This document shows positions 11,711 to 24,800 of a stretch of 64,000 bases of DNA, in pieces; within the stretch, counting starts at the first letter, position 1, and each line of letters starts with the position of its first letter. A model generated the notes under the pieces. It was not told the DNA's origin, searched no databases, and was given only the letters and a program-made list of their open reading frames with translations. The stretch covers positions 2,621,001-2,685,000 of the forward strand of contig JANTQA010000008.1 in assembly GCA_027625915.1 (NCBI GenBank), given 5' to 3'. This stretch comes from Anaeramoeba flamelloides (Eukaryota; Metamonada; Anaeramoebidae). The translations under genes and the position numbers were made by a program.

Positions 11711-14700
11711 ATGACCCAATTTATTACAGATTGGTTACAAAAAATGCTTGGGACTGAAATAAACCCAACAGACCCTCTTATGCTTTCTTCTTCTCTTTGC
11801 CAGGCAATTACTACACTTGATCCAGATCCATTGCCTAAAATTACCTCGTACATAAATATTTTTTTTTTTTTTTTCTTTTCCTTCCCCAAAATAAAATTCA
11901 TTTTGAGTGTCAAGTTGAATCACATAAAAAGAAAAAGAAAAGAAAATCTAATCTAAGACTAAATTTCTTTTAACGTTGGAACAACTACCCAAAAAATAAC
12001 AAAAAAAAAAAAAAAAAAAAAATAAACCCAAAAACAAACAAAAAACAAACAAAAAATAAACAAAAAACAAACAAAAAACAAAAACAAAAACAAAGCTCAC
12101 CAAAAAAAAATATCAAAGAATTTTTACAGAGTTGCCAGTCATTAGGTGTTAAAAGAGAAACTTTACCACCAGTCAAGGCGTTATTAGACACAACAGATCC
12201 GAGGCCACTTACGCTGTTATTAAGGGAATTAAATTCCTTAGTCACACTACCAAGCCGTGAATGGGAAATGGAGATTGACTGTGAAAAATTGACTGAACAA
12301 ACAAGTGTCAATATCCATGGCTTATCTAGCGAAGCAGCAAGAATCTACAGCATTGGTAGAAAAGATTTTGAAGTTGAATTACTTCTCGGAACAGGAGCCA
12401 AAAAAGCAATTTTCGGGACAATCGAATTAACTCACAAGAATTGTAAAATTATACCAAGAGATGAAAATATTGATTTCAATTCTTCGTTAGGGAACAATAG
12501 TAATAATAACAACAACAATAATATCAATAATACCACAAATTCGAAGCAATTCCACAATCTAAATTTCCCGATGGAAATATTAATTACACAAATCATAACC
12601 TTTTCTCATCCAAAAAAAAAAAAATTAATCAAAATATGTAGCACAAATCAAAATATAGAGGATCTTAATTCAATTATTATCAAATTTGATAACATTTATT
12701 TAATGCTATTATTTTGGAAATCCATTCAAATGTTCAAAAGATACCAATTAAATTATCTTGGGATTATTCCAATCCATGGTGATATTTTAGGAATCGAAAC
12801 AGAATTAAATACACTGTCAAGAAAGATACTTAATCAAAAAAAAGAAGAAGAAAACGAGAACAAATTACAAGCAAATTTTAATATTGAATTACTCCCTTTC
12901 AATCAGATTATCAAACAAACAGGCAACAATAATAATACAAATGTATTAAATTTTAAAAAGAGTTCTCATAAAGGCATTCTATCAATCCACTCACAATATA
13001 TATCCATCCTTTTGCTAATAAAATCCAAAAATAACCTGTTTAAAGAATTCATTTTCCCTTTAAATGTCAACAACAGTAGCAGCAGCAGCAATAGTAACAG
13101 CAACAACAGCAGCAGTAACAATATTAACAACAGCATGTATAATATCAATGAAAATAATTGCATTAATAATAATAATCATTATTTAATATTTTCTTCATCT
13201 ATTAAATTTAAAAATATCATTGAATTATTAATTGAAACTGATCTAAGATCACAAAAATTATTCTTTGCTTGTAATTCAAATTTGCATGCACAGTTAATTA
13301 ACAAATGTATAAATTCTTTGGTCAAGCGATGGACAATCCAAAAGAATCATAATAGTATTAAGCAACGATTGAATATCTCCTTTACAACAACAATTAATAA
13401 GAATTTAAAAAACGAATTGCAATTATTAAGTAAATTTAATAATCTTAACAGTGATGAAGTAATTAACACAATTGAAAACCAAAAGGGAAACACCCCCTTC
13501 AATAATGAAGAAAATGGCAAGGAACAAAATAGTATGCATATCAACAACTATGACGATGATGATCTCAATAATTTTGATGAAATTGAATATAATGATGATG
13601 AAGAATTTGATGGTGAAGAATTTGATAATGAAGAATTTGGAGATGAAGAAACTCTTCAAGAAAATGCGAGAAAGGAATACATCAGAAAAGGGCTCGTAAT
13701 TTCCAGACATTTGAAATGCACATCATTTGGGAGGTATGGCCAAGCAACCCTTTTACAAAAAAATTTACTATTACCTGGATGGTATATTAATCCTTTGTTA
13801 ATCATCAAAAATGAAAAAAAACATAAACTTCGATGCAAAAAAACTATTTTAGAATATTTAAGGTTAGATTCAGCAGAATTCCCTGTTGGATTAGTTGAAA
13901 CCGATTTAAAAGAATTAATAAATTATAATGGCAAAGAATGTATTTTAAAAATACATGGCTCCAAATTTTCAATATTATTGAAAAACAAAAAGAAAAATAT
14001 CACAAAAAAAGATTTCGAAACAAAAGAAGAAGAATATAATAACGATTATAAAAATAATAAAGACACCGAAATATTATTTACGAAAGAATTTGATAATTCA
14101 ATAACAATAATAATACATCCAAATTTTACAACATTGTTTATGATCAATTTGCTAAGCTTTGGTAAAATATTACTCTGTTGTAAAGATTCCTTAATTAGGG
14201 ATTTAATATGCAATTCGTTTGTAATCTTTTTAAACAGAAGTGTACACAGTAATTTGCAAAAAGAATATGATAATTTATTTTTATTTTATTCTTCAAACAA
14301 AGCCAAAAAGAGTAATAATAAATTTAACAAACTTTCGTTATCAAAGCAAGTCAAAAGTTTAAGAGATGAACTATTAAATAATAATGATATTAATTGTAAT
14401 TCCAAATATAATTTTAATCTAAAACTCAAAAAAGATGATGAATATTTGAATAACAACAACAACAACAACAACGAGGATGATGATGATGATAATATTTTAA
14501 ATGAGGATGACGATGACGAATTACCACCATTATATGAGAAAATAAATTCTGATTTAATAGGGTACATTGGAATAGACGAACTTGAAAAAACTAAATACCA
14601 AGTGATAATTTTGAATAGCTTTGGAAATATTAATCAATTATCCCAAAATAATAATCAAGCAGCAATTTCCTTATATCGTGATCATTTTATTATTAATTCA

Positions 14701-17700
14701 GGAGCATTGAATATTAAAAGATATTATAATAAATTTACAAAATTATTTTATTCATCAAAAAATAATAAACGCTTAGCAAAATTGAAATTAGATGAATACT
14801 ATTCGCTGTTAATTATCTTCCAATCTTATGAAAATTTAATCGGCTTTTCGTTAGATTTGGAAAGTAAAAAAAATCAATTACTAAAACAAAACTTTTCATT
14901 AAAACAAGAAAATAAATTGAAATTTAAAAAGTTCCCGTGCTTGGTTAGATCACTGATTGGCTTGATACCTGGTACAATTTATTTAAATTCGGATCATTTC
15001 TTAATAGTCACTAACAATGATGACTTTTCTTCCGAATATTCTGGGAATATGAAGGTTATTCGTTCGAAAAGCAATCCCTATTTAGCAAAAATTATATTGC
15101 CCTTGCATTTTATTATTAGACTTTCCTTTACAGAAATTAATCAAGCTAATGATTTTATCATATATTTTAATAATATTTGCCAAAAAATCAAAAATGAAAT
15201 AAATGCTAATGAAAATTTGCTTTCTAAAAAAAAGGAAGAAGAAGAAGAAAGGAGAAAGTTGAAGAAATTGCAAAATGCCAATTTGAACAAAATAAAGCCT
15301 TTTGAAACCAATTTCCTTGATCCAGAAATTTTAGCTACAGTTTTTATTGAAGAAAAGCCTTTAGGCGAAAGAGGAATTATTATTGAAAATGATAAATTAA
15401 AATTAATTTCTTATTCTAAATCGAAACACCCAGAATTTTCTTTAAAAAATTCATTTATTTTTTTCAATCAAAACTTTGATCAAATATTAAAATTATTTAC
15501 TCAAAATGGGAGAATTTTATATTTCATTTTTGATAATTCTTCAGAAGCATATATTTGTAATCAATTATTTAATGAAATTAATCAAGGCAAATTATTATCA
15601 TTACGAAATAATAATAGTAATAACAATGATGATGATGATAATAATGATTATAATAATGACAACGAAGAAGAAGAAAATGATAATGATGAAATTAATTTCA
15701 AATTAGATTTTAATATCAAAATTATAAAAAAAAAAAAAATATTACATAAGGGAAAAATATATATTGATCAAAACAAATTAGTCGTCAACCAAATAAATAA
15801 TAAAAATAATAATTCAAAAATAATCATCCAAGATTCTCTTGAAAAAATTGAAATTCATATCCATCCTACAAATGAATTAATAATTAGAATTGTTTATGGA
15901 AACGAAAAAAAAATGGCGGAATCTCTTCAATTTGAAAATAAAGAAAATAGAGACACTCTTGTATCAATATTTAATAATTTTTTAAAAGTGGATTATTTCC
16001 CAAAGAATATTTTGAAACATTTGAAAAAAAAATCCATAATAATCGAGAATAAAGATAATGAAAAAGAAAATTTAAAAAAACAAAAAGCAAGAGAAAAAGA
16101 ACAAAGATTATTAAAAAAACAAAAAGAAAAAGAACAAAGAGAGAAAGAAATATTATTACAAAAGCAAAGAGAAAAGGAACAAAAAGAAAAATTATTAAAA
16201 GAAAAATTATTAAAAGAGCAAAGAGAAAAAGAAGAAAAAGAAAAATTATTAAAGAAACAAAGAGAGAAAGAACAAAGAGAAAAAGAGGAAAAAGAAAAAT
16301 TATTAAAAGAGCAAAGAGAGAAAGAAAGATTATTAAAGAAACAAAGAGAAAAGAAACAAAGAGAAAAAGAACAAAGAGAAAAAGAGCAAAGGGAAAAAGA
16401 GCAAAGAGAAAAAGAGCAAAGAGAAAAAGAGCAAAGAGAAAAAGAACAACGAACAAAAGAAAAATTATTAAAAGAGCAACGAGAAAAAGAACAAAAAGAA
16501 AAACTATTAAAAAAACAAAGAGAAAAAGAGCAAAGAGAAAAAGAACAAAGAGAGAAGGAACAAAGAGAAAAAGAACGAAAAGAGAAAGAACAAGAAGAAT
16601 TAAGAAAAAAGGAAAAACTATTAAAAGAACAAAGAGAAAAAGAACAAAAGGAAAAATTATTAAAAGAACAAAAAGAAAAAGAACAATCATTAAAAGAACA
16701 AAATGAAAATGAAAATGAAAATGAATATAATCAATATTTACAATTAATTGATTCAATTAATTTTTTTAAAATTAAATTTAAAATGAAAAATGAAAATAAA
16801 TCAAAACTGGCTATTCTTGGAATTGAAGATGAAAAATTATTGTTTTCAAATATTAATAAAACACAAAAAATAAATATCACAAACATTAAAATTGCAAATA
16901 GAAGAGGTACCAACAAACAAAATCAAATAATACTTTCCATATTAGATCAAAAAATAAAATATTCGATTATTTTCAATCATATTTCAAGCAAAACAAAGTT
17001 TATCAAATCTTGGCTAAAATTAAAAAAAAAAAGTCAATTGACCCCACGTTCTTCACCAATTTCCCAAAAGAATAAACAAAATAAAATTCTTGATAAAACG
17101 AAATTAAAGGTTGATAATAATCAAATAGAAGAAAATAACCATAATACAAATCTAGGAACGAATGGTGATAAGAAAGAAAAGGAAACAGAAACAAAAACAG
17201 AAACAGAAACAGAAGAAGGAAATGAAATAGAGGCAAATGAATATGCAAATTTAGAAAAACATACTTTTGAAATTTTCTTTTTATCAAAACAACAAAAATC
17301 AATTGGAGAAGGATCTTTTTCATTTATTGGGAAAAATATTATTGAAATTATTGATCAAGATAAAATTAAATATAATTTTATTTTTTCTGAAAATGATCAA
17401 TTACATATGGGTAAAACTAAACATATTATTAAAATTATTTTTGGTGAAAAATCATTTTTGTTTCATTTTAAATTAAAAAGAGAAAAAAAAATTTTTATAG
17501 AACAATTTCGAAGATTTAGAAACTTTGCTAGTCAAAATAATAATAAACAACAAAATCAAAAGAAACCAGAAAAAAATGAAAATAATGATAATGATAATGA
17601 GAATGAGAATGATTATTACCAAAAAAAAAAATTAGGTCTTGAAATTTTTAATGTTAATATTACTGATCGAAACCAAACGAAAAAAGGAAAAGGAAAAATC

Positions 17701-18627
17701 TTGATCAAAAAGAACTCTATGGAAATTGAAATACAAACTGAAGAAAAAGAAGCAATAATTGAACCAATTAATGAAAAAATAAAACTCGCTTTACACCCTA
17801 AAAACAAAAAATCCTTAAAAATTAGTTTCCTAGAAAAGGAGTCATTGTATATACTATTTAACAAACCCGAAACTAGGGTTATATTTAACGAATTAGTCTC
17901 AACATTAATCGAAAATATTATTCCAATTTATAATATAATTTTTAAAAATCAAAAAACTCAAGAGAAACAAAAGGCCCAAATACATTTTGACCACGAATTC
18001 ATTAAAATAAAAGATAATAAAAATGTTAAACTGATTTATAATTTTGAAATAAAAACCATTCAAGTGAAAAAGCATCCTAAAAATTTAAAATTAATTAAAA
18101 TCCAATCCAATAATACAAAACTTTCAATTTTGATGAAAAAGGAAAAAGATTTATTATCGTTTATTAAACATTTTAATAAACAAAAAAATCAATCCAAATC
18201 ATCCAATAATAATAATAATAATAATAATAATGATATTAAACAAAAGCAAAAGAAAGAGAACAAAAATAACACAAAGAAAAGTGGCATTGAACAAGGAAAT
18301 AAGAACGTTGGGATAATTGAAGATGAAGACGAAAGTGAAGGTTTTTTAGCAACAATACAACAAACCACTATTAATGAATTGGAATTAAAAGAAAAAATAA
18401 AAATTATTTTAAAAACAAACCAAATCTCAATCTTAAAATTGGATCAAAAGGAATCCTCCCTCACTTGGAATTCTAATGAATATTCAAAAATACAAGCTTC
18501 AAAATCAAAAAAATATAGAATAAAAGTTGTTTTCGAGAAAAAAGTTTCTTGTGTTATTGATTTAGATAACCCAGAAAAGTCTGACATTTTTTTAAATACA
18601 TATAAAAAGAAGTTGGTAAAAAATTAG
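11711..18627 (+). CDS. Giant calponin-homology / multi-PH-like coiled-coil protein
   Basis: Exon 1 (11711-11847) joins exon 2 (12096-18627) across a 248 bp intron (GTACAT...AAAG), giving 2222 residues and a TAG stop. The joint is phase 2 and restores LPKITSSSPKKNIKEFLQ. Residues 1-110 look like a calponin-homology domain (WLQKMLG, LSSSLCQAI, NIKEFLQSCQSLGV), suggesting actin binding. The remainder is a series of beta-rich segments that each end in a helix with aromatic residues, resembling diverged PH-like modules. The clearest five are near the C-terminus, and two lie before the coil. Residues about 1368-1590 are an almost uninterrupted Lys/Glu/Gln coiled coil built on REKEQ units. Asn-rich (about 178-195) and acidic (about 530-565) linkers separate modules. 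A cytoskeletal or membrane scaffold is inferred; no named orthologue is recognised, and PH folds are judged by pattern only. Confidence 0.85.
16060..16720 (+). repeat. In-frame REKEQ/KEKLLKEQ coding repeat
   Basis: This coding low-complexity tract within the giant gene is made of degenerate 12-15 bp units such as AGAGAAAAAGAGCAA that translate to REKEQ, broken by KLLKEQ or KLLKKQ units. The Leu-Leu pairs recur at irregular multiples of the heptad and would stabilise a long single helix or coiled coil. Codon variation between units suggests it is not all very recent. The tract is a likely site of length polymorphism. Confidence 0.9.
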
Positions 18628-21600
18628 AATTTTTTTTCGATTAAAAATTTATTTTTTTTTTTTCTTTCATCTTATTTATTTTTTTTCTTTTTTTAATTTT
18701 TACTTATTCTATTTATTCAAAATATTTTAAATATTAATTTTTAAGATCAATAAAATTTTTCTTTTTTTTTTTTTTTGATTAATTTTCTGTTTTCCCATAA
18801 TAGAACCACTCCTAATTAGAGATCGTTTATAATTTTTGATATTTTGTTAAATTAAACTCTTTTATAGTCCTAGGGGCTAAGTTGAGTAAACTGAAATTGG
18901 AAAAATTCTTTGCACTTTATACAATATTCTTTTCAAAACATTTTTTTCCATTTATAGATCAGAAATATTTTTTCTAAATTAGTTCAAATTTTCTTTTTCT
19001 TTTTCTTTTTTCTTTTTTTTATTTCTTTTCTTTTTTGTTTTTATTTTCTCACTTTTTTAAAAAAAGTCAATTATACAGAAAAAAAAAGATCTTTCAAAAT
19101 ATTAATAAACACTACAAAAAATGAGATTACTATAATTATCTTTTAACATTAAATGGTTGACTTTTTAAAAATCCATATTGTTAACAAATTTAATTTTTCT
19201 AAGAAGTTGATAAATTTTTACAAGAGAAATACCAATTAAAGGGGACCAAAATTTTTTTCATATCTTTATCATTTTATTTATTTTTCAAAAATTTAGAGTT
19301 TTTTTAGGTATTTCTCTTATCAATGTCAACTCAAATCTGAAGTTCATCATTTCTCTTATTTCGAAAAAATCCATTGTTGGTTGATTCTTTTTAAATTATT
19401 GATTGTTTTATTTTTAGCTTGGATGTTACAATGAAATTGGCTTTAAAGAAAACGTTTCAGTATGTTACTCTATCTGTTCAATCCATTCTTTTAATCTATT
19501 TATTTTAAACATATAAAAATTTTTAGTAATAAGTTTTTTTATAATTAAAATAATTCAAGTACGTTTTCAGATATTACAAGGTGAAAACAAATTTTCTCAA
19601 ATGAGAAAAAGCTTGGAAAATGTAACACATTCTTATCAAGTATATATGGATTATTTTTATAATATTATTGTCAAATATTATTGACCAATAAAAGAAGAAA
19701 TCACGTAACATATTAGAACAATTAAGAAAGTTATTACATTATACCATTTTGAATAATTTTAATTGTTGGAATATTATAAAAAAAAAAAAAAAAAGATTTT
19801 ATGATTGACAAGAAATATTGAAACTCTGAATTTAAAATATTATTCATTATTTTATAAGTGAAAAGAATTAAGGAAAATCAAAACTGAAACTTTTGAATTT
19901 TAATTTAACTAACAATTTTTTTGATTGAATTTTTTGGTTTTATTAAATTATTTTTAATATCCCGAAATACGTTCTCAGTAAAAGCTTTAAAATCATCAAA
20001 TAATAAACCAAATAAATAGTCAGCAGAAAATTAATATTTTAAACCCCTATTTTTTTATAACCAAACAATTAAGATCACTTTTCCAAATTACTCTGTTGAA
20101 ATCAAGATGAAAGGTTTTTTTTCCATCAATATCTCATTTGTGAATATTTATTTTCTTTTTTCTATTTTTAATTTCTACAAGAAAAAACAATATATTATGA
20201 TGAAATCTCAACCTATTACTATTGATGATATTTTGAAGGAATTTTTGACAAATTTGTTTTCAAAATATTGTTTCTAAATAATATCAATAAATTAAACTAA
20301 AAAAAAAAAAAAAATACTTTTTTTAAAAGATTAAAGGAAAAGAAAATGAATTACTTGAAATTATTAAAAATTAAAAGCAAAGAGGTTAACTCTAAGAAAA
20401 AATATATATTGATAAAAAATATCAAATTATGATTAAAAATTATTTTGGGTCTTTCTTTATACTTGCTTAATCAATAATAAATAATTCTAAAATCAAACAA
20501 ATTCAACAAATAGATATATATTTTCTAATAAATTTTTAAAAAATATTATATTATCTTGAACCCAATCAAGAATTATATGAATCAAATGAAAATAGGAAAT
20601 TTAAAATTGAAATTTATTTTAAATATTCATTTGAAAAAACAAGTCTACAATTAATTAAAAAAATTTCAATTTAAAGTTTTTTCAGAAAGAATTAAAAATA
20701 AAACCAAGTGAAAAATCGCTAATTATATCAAATATTACAGACAAGATCAAGAAAAAATTCCTATTATTATTTTTTTTTTTGTCAAGTTTTTAATTCTTTT
20801 TGATTTAGGTTTTTTAATGGATTTGTAAAAATTTTACATTAGGATATATCTGATACCTCTCATATTTATTAAAAAATTAATTATTTTGGTAAAAGAAATG
20901 TTATTAATCATTTAGTTTCTGTAAATGGTGAAACTCAAAATTGATAATTTCCTAACAACCTTAAACAAAAAATAAAATAATAAATATCTTTTATCCAAAA
21001 ACAATCAATTGATTTTTTTTTTTTCATTTTACTGATTAAAAATTAAAAAAAAAGGATTACAAACGCTCTAAATCAGGTTTTAGTAACAATAAATAACTTT
21101 TATATTTAAAAATATTACTTTAGCTCAGTAAATCAATTTTGGATCTTATATTAATAAAGTATATCTATATATATGTTGATTTTTACTTATAATGATTGTG
21201 TTTGAACTTTTCTCCTTCTTGATATGCTTTTTTTTTATTTTTTTATTATTTGAAGATCATTCTTTCATTTATTTTTTAAGTTTTATTCTTACACTTTCCC
21301 AATCTTGTTTTCAGAAAATCCCAGCACAAAATACTAACCTAACCTAGAATTAACCCAATCCAAGCACTTACTCAAAAAATTATAGGAAATTAAATTTAAA
21401 TGAAAAAAAAAAAAAAATCGTATTGGTTAATATTGTTTTGTTTTCAATGACTTAATAGCAATTTCTTCATAAAAAATTTAATATTGATTTCGCTTATTAC
21501 TTTTTTTAAATGAATAAATTTTTATCTACTTTAAATTTATTTTTTACTCTTTGATTGAAACAAGAATCAAAAACAAAAATTAAAAAAAAGATAATAAAAT

Positions 21601-21823
21601 TTTTTATAAAAAACAAATATTTGATTTGTTTAATCGGAATTTAAATAAATTTACCAATAATAAATATTTTGATATAATTATTGATAAAATAATTTTTAAT
21701 AAATTAATAAATAAATTATTGATTAGAAATTTTTATAATTCTTATGGTTTTATTAAAAAAAAAAACAAAAATTAATATTTTTAATTTTATATTAATATAC
21801 AAAAAACAATAATAAATTTTTTT
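18628..21823. other. Intergenic DNA between giant gene and TAF12
   Basis: No gene is supported. At about 19222-19331 the motif AAGAGAAATACC is mirrored by GGTATTTCTCTT and encloses AAAGGGGACCA, reminiscent of the family A end core; this may be a small relic. The rest is AT-rich with T/C-rich runs directly after the giant gene, which may be its 3' untranslated region. Confidence 0.45.
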
Positions 21824-24800
21824 TTAAAGGTTTTTTGGTTGTTGTTGTGAAAAAAATTGTGTTTGTGTATTATTTTGTTGTTGCTGTTGTTGCTGCTGCT
21901 GCTGCTGCAGTTGTTGGGTTTGCAGTTGTTGTTGCTGCAATAATTGTTGTTGTCGTTGTTTTTGCTTTTCAATTAATTCTCTCTTTTTTTTTTCTAATAG
22001 TTCTTGCTTTTTTAATTCTGAAACAAGTTGAGGTTCCGTTGATAATTTTAATTGTGAATCGTAAGGAAACCAGTCTTTTTCTAAAAAATGAAGGATTCAA
22101 AAAAAAAACAAATGTTTATTGAATAATTTGAAAAAAATATTAAATTTAGATTGTGGTTATGTCTGAATTAAATAAATCAGTTGATTCCTGAAAAAATATT
22201 TCAATATTATGATAAAAATTTGGGATATCCATATTTTTTCATAGATCTGTTTGTTGTTAGGTTTTATTGAATTTACTGTTTATTCCTTTTCTTAATAGAT
22301 TTTTTTTGAAACCATACAAGAATTAAATAAAAAATGCAGTTTGGTCTTCCATAATTTCAATTTATTTTATTGAAAAAAAAAGATTCAAAAAGGTAAATTA
22401 AAATTAAAAAAAAAAAAATTTAGTTAATTTCGAGTTTTCTGTTTATTTAGAAAACTACAGCCGTTCCAGTTCAACCATGAAATTTTAATTGACACAAACA
22501 TAAATTGTCTATCTTAAAAATGTCTTTTATAAAATAGAAAATTCAATTTCTCTCATAAGATAAAATTACAATTTCTTTTATATTATAATAGATAAAAAAA
22601 TTTTTTGTAATAAAACAAGACAAAAATTGAATTTCAAAAGATTAGAAATCACAGAAACTTGAAAGTATTTTTTCTGATCATTGCTTTTAAATTGTTCAAA
22701 CTAGATATTTTTGCAATTTTGTAAATTGAAGATCAGCATTAAGGTAAGTTTTTTTTTGAATTTTTTGTCAATTCAAAAAACAAAAATTGGATAACATAAT
22801 TATTTATTCCACTATTATAAAATTTACGGCTTACAATAAACTTTCATAACCATTTTACAGTTTTGTCATACATGATAAAATATTATAATAGAAAATCAAT
22901 TCCCATGTCTGATAAATTTTCAGGGTAGGGTTGGAATGGCTCTAATGGATTTTCCGAATAAAACGGAAAACTCCAAGAAACCAATTGAAAATGAAAATTT
23001 TAACCAGTACTAAATTAGTCTTTTCCCTAATGCACTTTACAGATACTTTTTTTGAACAATTACAATTTTTAATAGAATATTTTTTTCTGTATTTGGGTTA
23101 TAATTTTCTCGTTTTTTTTTTTTTTTTTTTTTCACCAGAACTACTATTTAGCTTTATCTTCTGATTGGTAAATGTTAAATTAAAAGAACATTCATTTGAA
23201 GAAATTTTCAAAAAAAAAAAACAATAAAAAATCTTCAACTTCATCAATTGTTTTAGATCAGTTGAATTTTCAGCTTTAAATCTATAAAATTGAAAAATTT
23301 AAAAAGTTTTTTTATCTATAGTTGCCCAATTATAAAAAAATATTCAAAATATTACAAAATATTTTTTTTTGGTTACTTTCAAAAAAAAAATTTTTTTTAA
23401 AAAATTAAAAAAACAAAAAAAGCAAAAAGTTGCTTAAATCCTTTTATTTGAGTTCTGAATTTGTCAAATTTCTTTTTAAAATCGATTTTTTCATTTCAAT
23501 AAATTATTATATATATATTTTTTTTTTACTTTTTTACTAAAATCCAAAAAATAGTTCTTCTTTCAAAAATCTAAACTGATCTAAAATGTAGATATATCAT
23601 TTTTCAATGAATTTTAATAGATGTATGTTTAATTTTACTATAGAATTATTATTATTTTATAAAAAACAAGTGATAGCTGATGTAGAACATAAATTCTATG
23701 TAGTTTATAACAACCCAAAATTTTAGATTTTTTTTTTTACTTTTAGTGATAACAAAGCATTTTTTGAGATCTATCAAAAACAATTTATTTCAGTTTAATT
23801 TTACTTATAAAATTGTTTCTTGGTACAAAAAGGAAAAGTATTTTGTTAATTGTAAAACACAAGCCTAAGAATTTTGGAAAATACATTTAATATTGGTAAA
23901 TTCAAAATAAGTTGGTAACTGTTTTTCAATTCATTATGTTTTTTTGCTTCATAATGTTTTTTACTTTGTTACATTTATAAAACCTCCCATGAAATTACTT
24001 AATCAACAATTCAATTGAAAAACTTTAGACATAGTGGGATTAGTGATGAAATTACTGACAAATTCAAATAAATGGTTTAAAAATTTTTGATTAATTTTCC
24101 ATTTTTCATATTTTTTTAATTGACTTTAATTAACCATTGTGAAAAAAAATTTGGGTCGTTAAAAAAAATCGGGTAAGTCAAAAATTTGTTTTCGTTTTTT
24201 TAAATAGTAAATATTAGCAAAATGATTTTTGATTAAGCTATCGTTTTATGAACAAATCTTACACTTAAGAAAAACCAAAGTCATTATCAATAAACATTTT
24301 TAAAGGAACAATATTATTTCATTGCATTTTAACCCTTTGGGATTGCTTTGGAAGGCTAAAAGAACAAAAATAGAATTTTAATTGTATACTTTACTAAAAA
24401 TAAGATAACTATTTATGGAGAAATATTCAAATCTATCAATTCAATCAGATATTTATCATTGCTAGATAATGTGAATTTATCAAGGTTAATCTTAAATATC
24501 CTTTTAAACCAAATTGAATCAAATAATCTTCCAAAAAAGATATTTTTTCGAAAGAGATTTATTTTCACTAATGTTATTACATCCAAAACTTCAAAATAAC
24601 GAAATGTTATGATTTTAGAAACCATTTAAATTCTAAAAATTCCCATATAACAAACCTTAATTTAAAACAATTATTCATTTTTAGTCTTCTCAAATAACAT
24701 TAACTTGATCTTGGAATGTAATCTAATAAAAAAAATTAACATTTTTGGTAAAGTGTACAATTAAAATTCTATTTTTGTATTTTTAGCCTTCCAAAGCAAT

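Noticed and set aside
15971-16756. 261-codon minus-strand ORF rich in Phe/Leu/Val
   Set aside because: It is the antisense of the REKEQ coding repeat in the giant gene; the absence of stops follows from the repeat composition.
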